A DNA stretch of 64,000 nucleotides from Silene latifolia. Its lineage: Eukaryota > Streptophyta > Magnoliopsida > Caryophyllales > Caryophyllaceae. The translations under genes and the position numbers were made by a program. The stretch lies in the NCBI RefSeq assembly GCF_048544455.1, contig NC_133538.1, forward strand, positions 452,985,311 through 453,049,310, written 5' to 3'. Shown here piece by piece: positions 11,484 through 23,148 of this stretch. The notes beneath the pieces were generated by a model, which saw only the letters and a list, made by a program, of their open reading frames with translations, ran no database searches and had not been told where the DNA came from. Every line of letters starts with the position of its first letter. Positions within the stretch are counted from its first letter, which is position 1.

Positions 11484-11512
11484 CCCGGCCAACAGCCGGG
11501 CATGAAATCTAG
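11484..11512 (+). mobile_element. Helitron-type 3' terminus
   Basis: A 6-bp GC hairpin (CCCGGC, loop CAACA, GCCGGG) is followed 8 nt later by CTAG and then a T. Plant Helitrons end in a short GC-rich hairpin 10-12 nt before CTRR and insert between A and T. The match is to the terminus only. Confidence 0.6.
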
Positions 11513-12055
11513 TATATACTTAAAAGATGAACTTTTTGAGCCATATTAGAGGTCCAAAATTTTGGAATTATTAAGTAATTAAATAATAAGTTATTAAATA
11601 GAAATATAATAATGAGTTAAAAACTGGATAGGATAAAATTGTATCAAAACTCAGAATTATTAATTTGTCTATTAGACTCCAACTATTTTCAAATTCTGTA
11701 ACTTATAAGATAATTATTAAGATTTTATAAAATGGATTTTTCTAAAATATGCCCAATAAGCACATGATAAGACTTATCTAAATTTATAGTAATGGTCCTA
11801 ATTAATCTATTCTCTCTCCTAGAATACTTCCTCACCCAATCGTGTGTGGAGAAAAATAAGGAAGGGGTGATTGTAATTAAGACAATTTAGGAAATTTGAA
11901 TAAATTAATAAAACAATTACGATTAACCTATGCCTAAACCATTTATTATCATGGGTCCATTGGACACATTTTAGAAAAACCCATTTATAATTTATAAGAT
12001 AATTATTAATAAATCATATTCTAATATTCTAATAAATCATATTCTAATATTCTAC
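11513..12055. other. AT-rich spacer with a short direct duplication
   Basis: Nothing coding is seen. A 23-bp unit (AAATCATATTCTAATATTCT plus TA/AT) occurs twice head to tail at about 12011-12053, immediately before the hAT terminus. Confidence 0.5.
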
Positions 12056-12225
12056 CAGAGTTGAGCAAAACCGGGTACCCGATACGGTTTTCAAAACTGT
12101 ATCGGGTACCCGGTTTTTAAAAACCCATTTTTTGGTTCCGGATACGGTACATTTTACCGAGTATACGGTTTTCGGATACCCGGTTAAACCGTATATACGA
12201 AATGCGGGTACACGAATACAGTTTT
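12056..12225. repeat. Left subterminal repeats of the hAT element
   Basis: GGGTACCCGATACGG-type sequences occur in direct and inverted copies, including an inverted pair around 12080-12115. The same motif family appears at the right end (about 23975-24150), which ties the two ends together as one element. Confidence 0.7.
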
Positions 12226-12682
12226 TGAATTTCCATTAAAAGCAATGAAAAAAAATAGAAACACAAATACCTCAAATGATGAATTCAGTACTCATTGCAA
12301 ATTTGCAATGTCTGCTTTAAGGCCAAATAAAGGCCTGCCAACTTACAAGTTCCAAGTTAAAAGTCCAAAAAATACAAAGCTCAATTCGAGAATACACCCA
12401 AATGGTAAATATTACTAGAAGTCTTACAAAAAATCATCTACCAAATACGCAATACAATCAAAGTGTCTAATACGCGAAACAAAACGAAGCAATGGCTAGG
12501 CTAAGTAGTAAGGCTTCAATTCTTCAAGATTCTGTTTCCTCATCGATCATGATGACAGGATGTTGTAAGATCAAGTCTTTCATTACTACAATTACAAATC
12601 AACAAAAACAATCATACATTGAAATTTAAGGAGATACAAAAAAGTAAAACTTCAAATATAAAAACAAAGTTTGAAATAATAT

Positions 12683-14174
12683 TCAACCTTCTTGTAGTTT
12701 TTCCATTTCATTCAAGGCATCTTCTATGACAAGAGGAGAATTAGTAGTCCGGAGCCAATCTTGTGCACATATAAGGGCCTCCACCGTTGATGGAGCTAAG
12801 GAAGTACGAAATGAATCTAATATTCGACCTCCCGTGCTAAAAGCCGACTCGGAAGCTACGGTAGAAACCGGAATGGCAAGCACATCTCTAGCCATCAAAG
12901 AAAGTTTGGGATATCTTTTTTTATTATCTTTCCACCATTGAAATATATTAAAAGATGGATCCCTACTTTCCCGGTCATCTTTTAAATACTTCTCCCACTC
13001 CAATTTTTTCACAACTTCGCCACCCATTTCTGTTTCAAACTTATCACCCATAAGGGAATCAAAATTAAACATATCATTAATCTCACACTCTTTTGACTTG
13101 ACAACCTTAGAAGTGATAGAAGTAGAACTTGAAGAGCTTGAAGCTTCTTTGGCAGGAGTAGGAGCAGCATAGAAGTCGAAAAGAGATTGGAAAAAGTAAC
13201 TAATATTCAAGGACAACAGTTTACCTTTTTCCTGGCCATATGCTTTTTTCACCATCCAATAAACATACCCAAACTTCCATCTTGGGTCAAGGATTAGAGA
13301 CACAAACAAAAGCAAATTGAGATTCTCAATTTTACCCCAATATTTGTCATATTTCACCTTCAATTTTACTGCCATATTTTTAATGCCTTCATTTTCACGG
13401 AGAAGATGTTCGGATATTACTTGTCCAACACCAAATATCACATCTACATAGCTATTACTAATGACATAACGGGATCCCGACATTTTCAAAGTGGCATCAT
13501 AAAAAATTTTCAAGAAAGGTAGAAAGTAAGACACTTCTTTCCAATCATCAGCTAAAAGGGGTTCATTAAGCTTTCTCATTTCTTTTTGAAGTTGAGTGTC
13601 TTTATTAAGCAACAAACCAAATGCCTTTTTAAACTTCATGGCAGTGTCTAACATCAAATAAGTGGAGTTCCACTTAGTCTCAACATCTAAGCATAAAAGA
13701 CTTTTAGTAGAAATTTTTTCCTCACGAGCACAAGCCATAAACTTTTGGTTCTTGTCGGCGAAGACCTTACAAATTTAACTAAAGTTCGAATTTTGAGAAT
13801 TGACGTTTCTAGATCAGTCAAACCCTCTTTCACAACTAAGTTCAAGATATGAGATGCACATCTCATATGCAAATATTTACCTTCCATAACATCACATTCT
13901 GAATTATTGAACTTCCTCCTTAAATAATCAACAGCAACATCATTGGAACTAGCATTGTCTACGGTTACCGTCATGACATTTTTCAAGTCCCCACTCGAAA
14001 GACATTTCTCAACACTTTGACCAATGACCAATGACCTTACCCGAGTGACCCGGAATCTTACAAAAATTAAGGATCCTTTTATGCAAATTCCAATTGGGAA
14101 TCAATAAAATGAACAGTTAAACACATGTACCCTAAATTTTGGCCCGAAGTCCAACAATAAGTTGTGAGACAAAC
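12683..14174 (-). pseudogene. hAT transposase, C-terminal two thirds
   Basis: This part encodes the RNase H-fold core and the dimerisation tail of a plant hAT (ZBED/RICESLEEPER type) transposase. From upstream to downstream it shows CLTT.CWTSG-like sequence next to element B (14130-14174), VTVDNASSNDVAVDYL (about 13950), CASHILNLVVKEGL (about 13850), LDVETKWNSTYLMLD (about 13660) and the hAT tail VASESAFSTGGRILDSFRTSL (about 12800-12870). The reading is broken by at least one frameshift near 13735-13745 and by stops or frameshifts at 14031-14100. It is separated from its N-terminal part by element B. Intact, the protein would cut and rejoin hAT ends; here it cannot be made. Confidence 0.88.
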
Positions 14175-15512
14175 TGTAACACCCCCATACTCCGAGTGCC
14201 TTACCAGGACCACTCAGGTATGAAGATATCACCATCTCGGTCGCCCGAGGTATGATAATCAAATAGACAAAACGGAAACAACATTTATTATAAATAGTTT
14301 AATGATGAATACAATCCTCAAAACCAAACCAAAGTACAATACATTATTCCAAACTATCTGTTCTCAACTGAAATGTAAATAAATGCTAAACTACAGCGGA
14401 AGACTCTATCGTCATGTCGTGGCCATCCCAGCTATCCCAGTACTCATCTATATACCTGCTCAATATCTGCTCACCATCCCCGAATGGATCACCGCAGGTT
14501 TTACAAAACAACACCGGGGTCAGTACTAATCACACAATCAATATAAACAACAATAATAAGACAAACATACAAAATTGAACAATCACACACACATACACAC
14601 ACCACCAACTCCCATCATCTCAATCTCGACTGTCCACCGGACCACCACCAATGGGGGACCGCAGCCGTTCCCACCTAAGCCCCGCTCATCGTACGAGCGA
14701 TAACCCCGTCCATTAATGTGCACATCCCCTTTCGTGGCGGGTTCCACGAAGGGCGAAACTAGGGCGTGAGATCACTCCCGCAAGTGACCCCACTCAGCCG
14801 AGAACGCATCTCGAGAACCATCAACAAACACAACCACAATCACAATCACAATCACAATCATCATATCAAACAACTAACTACAGCACATCACCAATATCCC
14901 ATTATGGGACTAATACCGAGTAGAAATCCTACCGGAAAGCACAACACGCAGACGGTATCTACAAATTGTATCAAAACGGCTCCTCTACGAATTCTCCTCC
15001 TACCATACAACACATAGATGCTACCATTCAAATACTACTCATAAAAACCCCCAATTCCTAAATTAGGGTTTCACCAATCTTAACAAAACATTATATAAAT
15101 TATATTAAAAGCTTACCCTCGACGCAAGGAATCCAACGACACGAACTACGATACGAACTGACCGTCTGAACTCCGAGAATTGTCAAGAACGCGATTAGGA
15201 AGAAGACTAGTTGCTTTCTCTCTTAAACAGGTTTTAGGTTTTGTAAAAAGTGATTTAGAACAATGACGAATATGTTTAAATACCTTAATCGCGTAATTAA
15301 CAAAACCCGAGAAAACTCCCCCGTAAAACCGGACACTCGATCGAGTACCCAAGGTACTCGATCGAGTACCCCCCTACTCGATCGAGTGCCCCAGCTACTC
15401 GATCGAGTGCCCAACAGGTCAGAAACTATTTTATTTCGCCACTTACCCTTACTCGACAGAGTAAGGGCTACTCGATAGAGTACCCCCAAGACTATAAATA
15501 CGGAGTATTACA
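14175..15512 (-). repeat. 3' LTR of element B
   Basis: 1338 bp, bounded by TGTAACACC and TATTACA on the + strand. It contains the palindromic TACTCGATCGAGTA cluster (15333-15483) and a short CACAAT tandem at about 14830-14860. Confidence 0.93.
15333..15483. repeat. Cluster of TACTCGATCGAGTA palindromes (3' LTR)
   Basis: Six copies of (C/T)ACTCGATCGAGT(A/G)CCC spaced 17-28 bp apart. The last two are degenerate (CTCGACAGAG, CTCGATAGAG). Each core is self-complementary. They lie in the first 180 bases of the LTR in element orientation, the U3 side, consistent with a protein-binding role, but that is inference. Confidence 0.9.
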
Positions 15513-15513
15513 G

Positions 15514-15530
15514 TCTTCCCTCCTTAAAAG
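15514..15530 (-). other. Polypurine tract of element B
   Basis: On the minus strand CTTTTAAGGAGGGAAGA lies 1-2 nt before the 3' LTR, as expected for the plus-strand primer. A very similar tract occurs at 28645-28660 in another relic. Confidence 0.8.
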
Positions 15531-15733
15531 GAACTTCGTCCCCGAAGTTCAAACCACTACTAAACAAAGGTACTCCCATAAGCCTCCCGACTCGAAGGTC
15601 AGACAAAACACCACGTAAAGCATGATACTAACCCAACTTATCCCGACAAACATACCGACACAACATATAAAAGGGGTGTAAAAACTCTTAAAAACTCTCG
15701 CGATCATCTCCTACCCCCCTAAAAGAAACAAGG

Positions 15734-15973
15734 TTACGTCCCCGTAACCATACATACCTGATCAAAAAGGAAAGGGTAACGCTCTTTCATGATATCCTCC
15801 GCCTCCCATGTAGCTTCCTCAGTCTCGTGATTAGACCAAAGGATCTTAAGCAAAACTGTCTCACCACTCCTGGTCTTTCTAACCTTTCGGTCTAGGATCT
15901 GCTTAGGCACCTCCAGATATGATAAAGACTCATCCACTCTAAGCTCTCTCCTCCAACACATGTGACGGGTCAC
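15734..15973 (-). pseudogene. pol: pol C-terminus: chromodomain (element B)
   Basis: This stretch carries QILDRKVRKTRSGETVLLKI followed by ILWSNHETEEATWEAEDIM and RYPFLF, a chromovirus-type chromodomain, at about residues 25-70 of the 79-residue frame. It is the intact counterpart of the chromodomain split in element A. It overlaps the end of the integrase frame (15939-16223) but is shifted by one base, so the pol frame is broken near 15950. Its role is to bring the integration complex to marked chromatin. Confidence 0.8.
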
Positions 15974-17139
15974 TCACATACTTCCGCAGCTGCGATACAT
16001 GAAACACATTATGTACTCTCTCTAACGCCGCTGGTAAAGCCAAACGATAAGCAACTTCCCCAACTCGCTCTAAGATCTCATAAGGCCCTATAAACTTCTG
16101 GCTTAGCTTGCCTTTCTTCCCAAATCTCATAACTCCGCGCCTAGAGACACTTTCGAAGAACCTTGTCCCCAACCTCGAAACTCTATGTCCCGACGATGTA
16201 GATCTGCATAACTCTTTTGTCAATCCTGAGCTGCTCTCATCCTTTCCCTGATCATCTTAATCTGTTCCACCATTTCATGCACCATCTCTGGTCCTAAGAC
16301 CACTGCCTCAGCACTATCGTCCAAACAGATCGGACTCCTACATCTCCTCCCATACAAAGCCTCAAACGGTGCCATACCAATACTAGTGTGATAGCTGTTG
16401 TTGTAAGAAAACTCTATCAAGTCCAACCTCTGCTCCCAGCTACCACCAAAATCCATCACACAAGCTCGCAACATATCCTCAAGAGTCTTGATTGTTCTCT
16501 CGTCAGTCTGCGTCTGCGTCGCGAGGATAAAATGTCAGTGTACTCATCTTCAAAGTCGTTCCCAACGATTCCTGCAACTCCTTCCAAAACCTCGATATAA
16601 ACCTCGCATCTCTGTCCGACACTATGTCCTTAGGGACTCCATGTAACTTAAGCACGTTCTTTCGATAGGCCATAGCCAATTGTGCCTTAGTCCATGTATC
16701 TTTCATTGGAACAAAGTGAGTGACTTGGTCGACGATCCACTATCACCCAAATCATATTGTTACCTTGTTGACTCTTAGGCAAACCCACAATGAAATCCAT
16801 GGAAATGGATTCCCACTTCCACTCAGGCACCTCCAAAGACTGAACCTTACCTTGTGGTCTTCTCTGTTCCCCTTTAACTCTCTGGCATGTCAAACAACGG
16901 GACACAAACTCAGCTGTCTCTTTCTTCATCCCAGGCCACCAAAACGTTTTCTTCAAATCTTTGTAAAGCTTGTCTCTACCCGGATGCACTGAATATGGTG
17001 TGCAATGCGCTTCTGTCATGATCGTCTTTTTCAACTCCTCATCGTTAGGAACACACCACCTACCATCAAACCTCAAGCTACCATCTCGTATGAATGGAAA
17101 AGCGGGACGCCGCCCCCTTTCTCTACTCCAGCTCTCCAC
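15939..17139 (-). pseudogene. pol: pol: integrase (element B)
   Basis: The HHCC finger is complete: the two His are in HCTPYSVHPGRDKLYKDL and the two Cys in CLTCQRVK (about 16870-17010). The core shows the first Asp in SMDF (about 16800), the second in VSDRDARF (about 16615) and Glu in a degenerate TDERTIKTLEDML block (about 16480). NNSYHTSIGMAPFEALYGRRC, the GPY/F block [13 protein letters not shown] and [19 protein letters not shown] follow. The region needs frame changes near 16695, 16500 and 16220, so it is inactive as it stands even though the catalytic residues survive. Confidence 0.85.
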
Positions 17140-17325
17140 TCCACTATCTTAGGATCCAAAGCCCGCTTATCCCGAATGTCATCATAAAACTCCATATGTC
17201 TTGTCATATCACCCATAGCATCTCCTTTCCGCATCATATGAATCCCAAAGCTCGCTACCTCATCCCTCAACCTCATCAAAGATAGAGCCGTACACAAGGA
17301 ATGTACACTCTTTCTACTCAAAGCA

Positions 17326-17835
17326 TCAAAGAACAACATTGGCCTTCCCTTCATGGTAGATGATTTCCATGTCGTAATCACCAATCAGCTCCATCCACCT
17401 CCTCTGTCTCATGTTCAACTCCTTCAGCGTGAAGATGTACTTGAGACTCTTGTGATCCGAAAATACCTTAAAGATTGCTCCATAAAGGTAGTGCCTCCAA
17501 ATCTTGAGAGCAAACACCACCGCACCCAACTCCGTGGTCATGAGTAGGGTAGTTCTCCTCATAAGGCTTCAACCGCCTAGAAGCATAGGCAATCACTTTA
17601 CCATTCTCGCATCAACACACATTCTAGCCCATTCTTCAAGCATCGGTATAAACCTCGAAATTCTCGCTCCCTTCAGGCAATGCCAAGACAGGAGCTGTGG
17701 TCAAACGCTCCTTTAAGGTTTGGAACGCCGTCTCACAACTCTCATCCCAACGAAACCTGTTCTCTTTCCTCATCAACGCTGTCATCGGTCTAGCTATCTT
17801 GGAGAAATCTTTCACGAACCGTCCAGTATCCAAAT
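17326..17835 (-). pseudogene. pol: pol: RNase H domain (element B)
   Basis: Two frames hold the domain. One runs from [20 protein letters not shown] to VYTDA (17636-17833); the other from [20 protein letters not shown] to YHEGKANVV (17326-17562). The catalytic Asp in YTDA is retained, but the next codon is TGA where serine is expected, and a frameshift lies at about 17560-17635. Confidence 0.82.
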
Positions 17836-17856
17836 AAACCCAAGAAACTCCTCACC

Positions 17857-18871
17857 TCAAAGAACATTCTTTGGTGCTTCCCACTTTGTCACACCCAATC
17901 TTCGCCGGATCCACACTACCCCATCTTTAGAGATTACATGCCCCAGAAAAGCAACTTTCTCTAACCAGAACTCACACTTGGACAGCTTAGCATACAACTC
18001 GTGATCTCTCAAAGTCTGCAACACAATCCTCAGATGCTCCTCATGCTCCTCCTTAGTCTTAGAGTAGACTAAGATATCATCGATAAACACCACCACGAAC
18101 TGGTCCAAGAACTGTCTGAAGATCCTATTCATCAAATCCATAAACACTGCCGGCGCATTAGACAACCCAAATGGCATCACCACATACTCATAATGGCCAT
18201 ACCTCGACGTGAAAGCTGTCTTCGGTATGTCCACATCTCTAATCTTCACCTGATGGTACCCCGACCTCAAATCAATCTTAGAAAAGACTGTTGCACCACT
18301 CAACTGATCAAACAGGTCATCTATCCTTGGCAAAGGATACTTGTTCTTTATCGTCACTCGGTTCACTCCCCCCGTAATCTATGCACGACCTCAAGCTCCC
18401 ATCTTTCTTCTTCACAAACAGAACTGGTGCTCCCCAAGGTGATACACTTGGTCTAATGTATCCCTTCTCTATCAGATCATCCAACTGCTTCCTAAGTTCC
18501 TCCATCTCCTTAGGACCCATACGGTACGGTGCCTTGGAGATTGGCCCCGTCCCTGGCTTCAACTCTACGGTGAAATCTATCTCCCTCTTCGGTGGCAACC
18601 CCGGAATCTCCTCCGGGAAAACATCTGCAAACTCTCCCACCACTGGTATCTCGTCAACTGCCGGGCTCTCTATCCGGTCATCTCTCACATGGCACAAGAT
18701 CAGAGGACATCCCTTCCTCAGATAAGACTTCAAGGTAACAGCTGCAATCAACTTAACTTTGGGTTTGACTAGAAACCCACGATAAGACACACTTACACCC
18801 TTTGGACCCCTTAAGGACACTTTCTTTTGATGACAGTCTATCTTAGCTTTATACTTTCCTAACCAATCCAT
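17857..18871 (-). pseudogene. pol: pol: reverse transcriptase (element B)
   Basis: The N-terminal block ([30 protein letters not shown]) is read from 18317-18871 and the rest from 17857-18366. All three catalytic aspartates are present: SKID (about 18272) and the FIDD box (about 18074-18085). A single-base shift in a run of C at about 18367-18372 separates the two frames. A further break lies near 17900, where the [11 protein letters not shown] block is lost. Apart from these shifts the domain looks less damaged than the reverse transcriptase of element A. Confidence 0.87.
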
Positions 18872-19260
18872 CCAACTATCATCTCAAAACCATTAAAAGG
18901 AAACTCTAGCAAGTCTACAGGGAAATCGACTTGCCCCACTATCAAGGATACATCTCTAAACAACCTCCCACACGATACAGACTCACCCGAAGGTATGAAA
19001 ACTCGCTCACTAACAGATTCATATACTCTCAAACCCAACTGTTTTACATGACTCGAAGACACAAACGACTGAGAAGCCCCCGAATCAAACAAAACAAACG
19101 TAGGAATACCATTAACAAGGAATGTACCGGTGATAACGTGCGCATCCTCCTCAACTGCCTTCTTGTCCATCATGAACAACTTGCCATCGGTCTTCCGCCC
19201 ACCTCCCCGGACAAGATCTTGGCGATGCGGTCGGCTTAGCACCCGACCCTTGATTGTTGT
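18859..19260 (-). pseudogene. pol: pol: aspartic protease (element B)
   Basis: The frame reads GTFLVNGIPTFVLFDSGASQ, with the catalytic Asp at codon 19084-19086, followed by FVSSSHVKQLGL and later [11 protein letters not shown]. The motif D-S-G-A is intact, unlike in element A. The protease would cleave the Gag-Pol polyprotein. It ends in a one-base shift near 18865 before DWLGKY. Confidence 0.83.
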
Positions 19261-19399
19261 TGTTGTTGTTCGTCGGTGTCTTCTGATAAGAATTACCGCC
19301 GTTGTGGTTGCCTCCACTCTGGTAGCTCTGACCTCCCCGGTTTGGCCATGATCCAGCTGGTCTGTTGCTCGCAAAGCTCTGTGCAGGTCTCTGAAAAGA

Positions 19400-20326
19400 T
19401 CCCGGTGCACTCGTGCACTCATGTCTCTTGTGGCCTACGCCACCACAACCAAAGCAGTCACTCCCCGCCTATTGCTCACACTCCCACGGCCTCGCCCAAA
19501 GGAAGTTCCAAAGATTAAACCCAGGACCCGAAGAAAATCCCTTAGATTGATTGTGGTTGCCTTTCTTGAAATTAGATTGGCCACCACCCTCGCTCTCAGA
19601 CTTCCTCTTCTCTCCACCTGACCTCTCCTGAGCCATCTCCACTAGTCTCTCAGCTCTCCCAGCCCTCTCATACGCTTCCTTTACATCAGTGAGGACTCCC
19701 ACGGGTAACTTATCCATAATTTTCGTGGTTAGCCCTCTCCCAAACCTCAAAGCCAGATTCTCCTCACTCAAACCCATATCCTCAGCATATCTAGATTTCT
19801 CATTAAACTGTCTGTAGTACTCGGCTACAGACATCTCAGCGGTCATCTTAAACTTATCAAACTCCTCCCTCAACCTACTTCTCACATGTTCCTGCATTTA
19901 ACTCCTTCCTCACAACCTTACGAAACTCCCCCAAGGTATAGCAGGCAATCCTTGGTTGGTATATATCTCCTTGGCACTCACTTTCACCGAATCCCACCAC
20001 TTGCCACCGCCTCCCTCGGATAGAACGCAGCCGATCCACTCTCATCTCATCGGACGGTGAACTAAATCTAGTATGTTCTCCATCTCCCTCAGCCAACTAT
20101 CAAGAAGGTTAGGCTCCTCAACTCCCTTGTACTCCTTCGGGTTAAACCTCGCAATATAGAGGCTGACTTTAGCATGGTCAACCTCCTTCTCCTTTTCCTT
20201 ATCCTTGTCCTCATTCACTTTCTTTAAGGTCTCAGTAAGAGCATCCTGGTGCTCTAACATCTTGACGATGTCGTCCGTAGTCATAAGCTCAGCTCTTGCA
20301 TACAAAGCATTTCTCTTGGGCGGCAT
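19400..20326 (-). pseudogene. gag: gag (element B)
   Basis: I place the start at the ATG of MPPKRNALYARAEL (codon 20324-20326) because it opens the conserved part and follows the leader. The capsid-like region includes YIARFNPKEYKGVEEPNLLD, then a shifted part (19875-20096) and MTAEMSVAEYYRQFNEKSRYA with LALRFGRGL (19469-19897). A single zinc knuckle CFGCGGVGHKRHEC (CX2CX4HX4C) lies at about 19412-19453. Frameshifts near 20050, 19890 and 19470 break it. Gag forms the particle and binds RNA. Confidence 0.82.
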
Positions 20327-21081
20327 CTTGAAGCTATATAAGAAAGGGTAAACATGAACACACGTACTAAACCTCAAAACACGAAACGCGCGCCTTAACC
20401 TACTCGATCGAGTACCCAAACCCACTCGATCGAGTAACGGGCTACTCGATCGAGTGCCCCCATGTACTCGATCGAGTACCCAAACTCCAGAACTAAACGG
20501 ACCTTCTGATCTCTAACCCACTCGATCGAGTATCTAGGCTACTCGATCGAGTGATTCTACTCGATCGAGTACCCCTTGTTACTCGCTCGAGTGCCCCAAA
20601 ACGCGATTCGACTCAAAATCGCTAAAACCTACCCGATCGAGTCAGCCTCACTCGATCAAGTACCACCAATACGTAAGAGCTACCCGCATATTACGTCACA
20701 TACTAACATGCTAACTTTATAAATCACATTATATCATAACATTCATGCTATTAATTGCCACGTTGTAAAACATTCCATCATGCTATCATTTCATCAACAA
20801 TGTCTATATATATAACATCACTTTTCTTTCATCTCATCAACTTCCAATTCGAACATCCAACCATCAACACATTCCATCACATTGTTACGCAAGTTACTAA
20901 GCACACACATGACTCAACACACATTTCCCCCATGTGACCGGTTCAAAGTTGTAGGGCGACCCCCGCGACTTTAGGACGTCTCCCAAGCCTTTGCACTAGC
21001 TCCTACAAATTTTACCCCGGGTTCATTTTAATTGACTCCCTATGTTCATTAAGTTCATTGGTTACAGGTTTCAGGATCGTC
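20327..21081 (-). other. 5' leader of element B with palindrome array
   Basis: This lies between the primer site and the gag start. It carries ten clustered TACTCGATCGAGTA-type palindromes (20401-20664) close to gag and otherwise AT-rich sequence. No reading frame with similarity is seen. Confidence 0.7.
20401..20664. repeat. Array of ten TACTCGATCGAGTA palindromes (leader)
   Basis: Ten copies of (C/T)ACTCGATCGAGT(A/G), the last three degenerate, with variable spacers of about 5-40 bp. It is the same motif as in both LTRs of this element, but here it lies inside the transcribed leader just upstream of gag. Confidence 0.92.
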
Positions 21082-21093
21082 GCTCTGATACCA
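21082..21093 (-). other. tRNA-iMet primer-binding site of element B
   Basis: The minus strand reads TGGTATCAGAGC two bases inside the 5' LTR, the standard primer site complementary to the 3' end of initiator tRNA-Met in plant retroelements. Confidence 0.9.
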
Positions 21094-21095
21094 TT

Positions 21096-22429
21096 TGTAA
21101 CACCCCCATACTCCAAGTGCCTTACCAGGACCACTCGGGTATGAAGATATCACCATCTCGGTCGCCCGAGGTATGATAATCAAATAGACAAAACGGAAAC
21201 AACATTTATTATAAATAGTTTAATGATGAATACAATCCTCAAAACCAAACCAAAGTACAATACATTATTCCAAACTATCTGCTCAATCGAAATGTAAATA
21301 AATGCTAAACTACAAAGAAGACTCTATCGTCATGTCGTGGCCATCCCAAATATCCCAAGACTCATCTCTATACCTGCTCAATATCTGCTCACCATCCCCG
21401 AATGGATCACCGCAGTTTTATAAAACAACACCGGGTCGTACTAATCACACAATCAATATAAACAACAATAATAAGACAAACATACAGCTGAACTGTCACA
21501 CACACATACACACACCACCAACTCCCATCATCTCAATACTGACTGTCCACTGGACCAGCCCTGCCAGTGGGGGACCGCAACCGTTCCCACCTAAGCCCCG
21601 CTCATCGTACGAGCGATAACCCTGTCCATTAATGTGCACATCCCCTTTCGTGGCGGGTTCCACGAAGGGCAAAACTAGGGCGTGAGATCACTCCCGCAAG
21701 TGACCCCACTCAGCCGAGAACGCATCTCGAGAACCATCAACAAACACAACCACAATCACAATCACAATCACAATCACCATATCAAACAACTAACTACAAG
21801 ACATCACCAATATCCCATTATGGGACTAATACGAGTAGAAATCCTACCCGGAAAGCACAACACGCAGACGGTATCTACAAACTCGTATCAAAACGGCTCC
21901 TCTACGAATTCTCCTCCTACCATACAACACATAGATGCTACCATTCAAATACTACTCATAAAAACCCCCAATTCCTAAATTAGGGTTTCACCAATCTTAA
22001 CAAAACATTATATAAATTATATTAAAAGCTTACCCTCGACGCAAGGAATCCAACGACACGAACTACGATACGAACTGACCGTCTGAACTCCGGGAATTGT
22101 CAAGAACGCGATTAGGAAGAAGACTAGTTGCTTTCTCTCTTAAACAGGTTTTAGGTTTTGTAAAAAGTGATTTAGAACAATGACGAATATGTTTAAATAC
22201 CTTAATCGCGTAATTAACAAAACCCGAGAAAACTCCCCCGTAAAACCGGACACTCGATCGAGTACCCAAGGTACTCGATCGAGTACCCCCCTACTCGATC
22301 GAGTGCCCCAGCTACTCGATCGAGTGCCCAACAGGTCAGAAACTATTTTATTTCGCCACTTACCCTTACTCGATAGAGTAAGGGCTACTCGATAGAGTAC
22401 CCCCAAGACTATAAATACGGAGTATTACA
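21096..22429 (-). repeat. 5' LTR of element B
   Basis: 1334 bp, colinear with the left LTR with a few percent of differences by eye (for example around 21280-21345 against 14360-14400). It also holds a six-copy palindrome cluster at 22251-22401. Confidence 0.93.
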
Positions 22430-23148
22430 CAAACTCTAGAAGACATTTTTCCAAAAAAAAACTCTTGTAGTTGTGTTATTTTTTCAAGGTACAGCTTATA
22501 ACAATCTTTAGTAACGGTAAAACGCGAAGGAATAACAAACTGAGGATTCATATCCTTGCAAAACCCCTTAAACCCCTCTCCTTCAACAGTTTTAAAAAGC
22601 AACTCATCAATTATTATCATCTTAGCAAGTGATGATCTAGTTTTTTCTTGATCAAAAGTCCACACAGAAGGAACATCAACAGTTTGGGTTGTACCATCAT
22701 CATTCACAACAGTTCTTGACTCCAAAGTAATAAGTTTTTGTTTCTTATCAACATTTGCAGGCATCTTTGGGCAACGACCTACATGATTGCTTAATGTCTC
22801 AGTTCCATTACTAGACCTAGAACTTATTGTCTTGCTACAATATATGCATTCAGCAAAATCGCGAACCTTAGCTTGCACATAATGTTCCCAATGAGGTGAT
22901 TGATTTTTTCTATTTCTAACAAAAGGCTGACCAGGGCACCAGATATTACTTACATTGATAGAACTAGAAGGGATTTTCGGTGGTCTCGCTCTCTTTTACT
23001 TGGTGGACTTCTGAGGATTTACTTTCGAACGTTTATTTGAAACTTATTCAAAGTCCTCCTTATCATGTTCACTCGAGTGGTCCTCAACATCTATGACTCT
23101 TTCATCAATGTGATTGAAGGTGTCATTATCGTCATGACTCGATTCCAT
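22430..23148 (-). pseudogene. hAT transposase, N-terminal part with BED zinc finger
   Basis: The start is placed at the ATG at 23146-23148 (MESSHDDNDTFNHIDERVID), an acidic N-terminus typical of these proteins. A BED-type finger follows with CIYC (about 22846) and a later HVGRC (about 22770). The segment then runs through TFDQEKTRSSLAKMIIIDEL and GFKGFCKDMNPQFVIPSR into element B. In-frame stops occur at about 23047 and about 22998, before the finger, so the present copy is dead. Its C-terminal continuation is at 12683-14174, 8.25 kb away only because element B inserted. Confidence 0.85.

Larger units (their letters stand above)
14175..22429 (-). mobile_element. Complete Ty3/gypsy chromovirus, element B (Tekay-like)
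   Basis: Two LTRs (14175-15512 and 21096-22429) flank gag, protease, reverse transcriptase, RNase H, integrase and chromodomain, all on the minus strand. The 5-bp duplication CAAAC is exact on both sides (14170-14174 and 22430-22434), so both edges are certain. In element orientation it begins TGTAATACTCCG and ends GGGGGTGTTACA. A tRNA-iMet primer site and a polypurine tract are in place. The coding region has many frameshifts, so this copy is full-length but non-autonomous today. The two LTRs differ by a few percent by eye. Confidence 0.95.

Noticed and set aside
15223-15489. Reading frames rich in TRSS and LDRV across the palindrome clusters (also 22140-22406)
   Set aside because: They are produced by the repeated CTCGATCGAGT units read in different frames and lie inside LTRs; no protein similarity.
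15333-22401. Regularly repeated TACTCGATCGAGTA units as a CRISPR-like array
   Set aside because: The window is a plant nuclear sequence, the repeats are short palindromes with irregular spacers inside a retroelement, and no cas genes exist.
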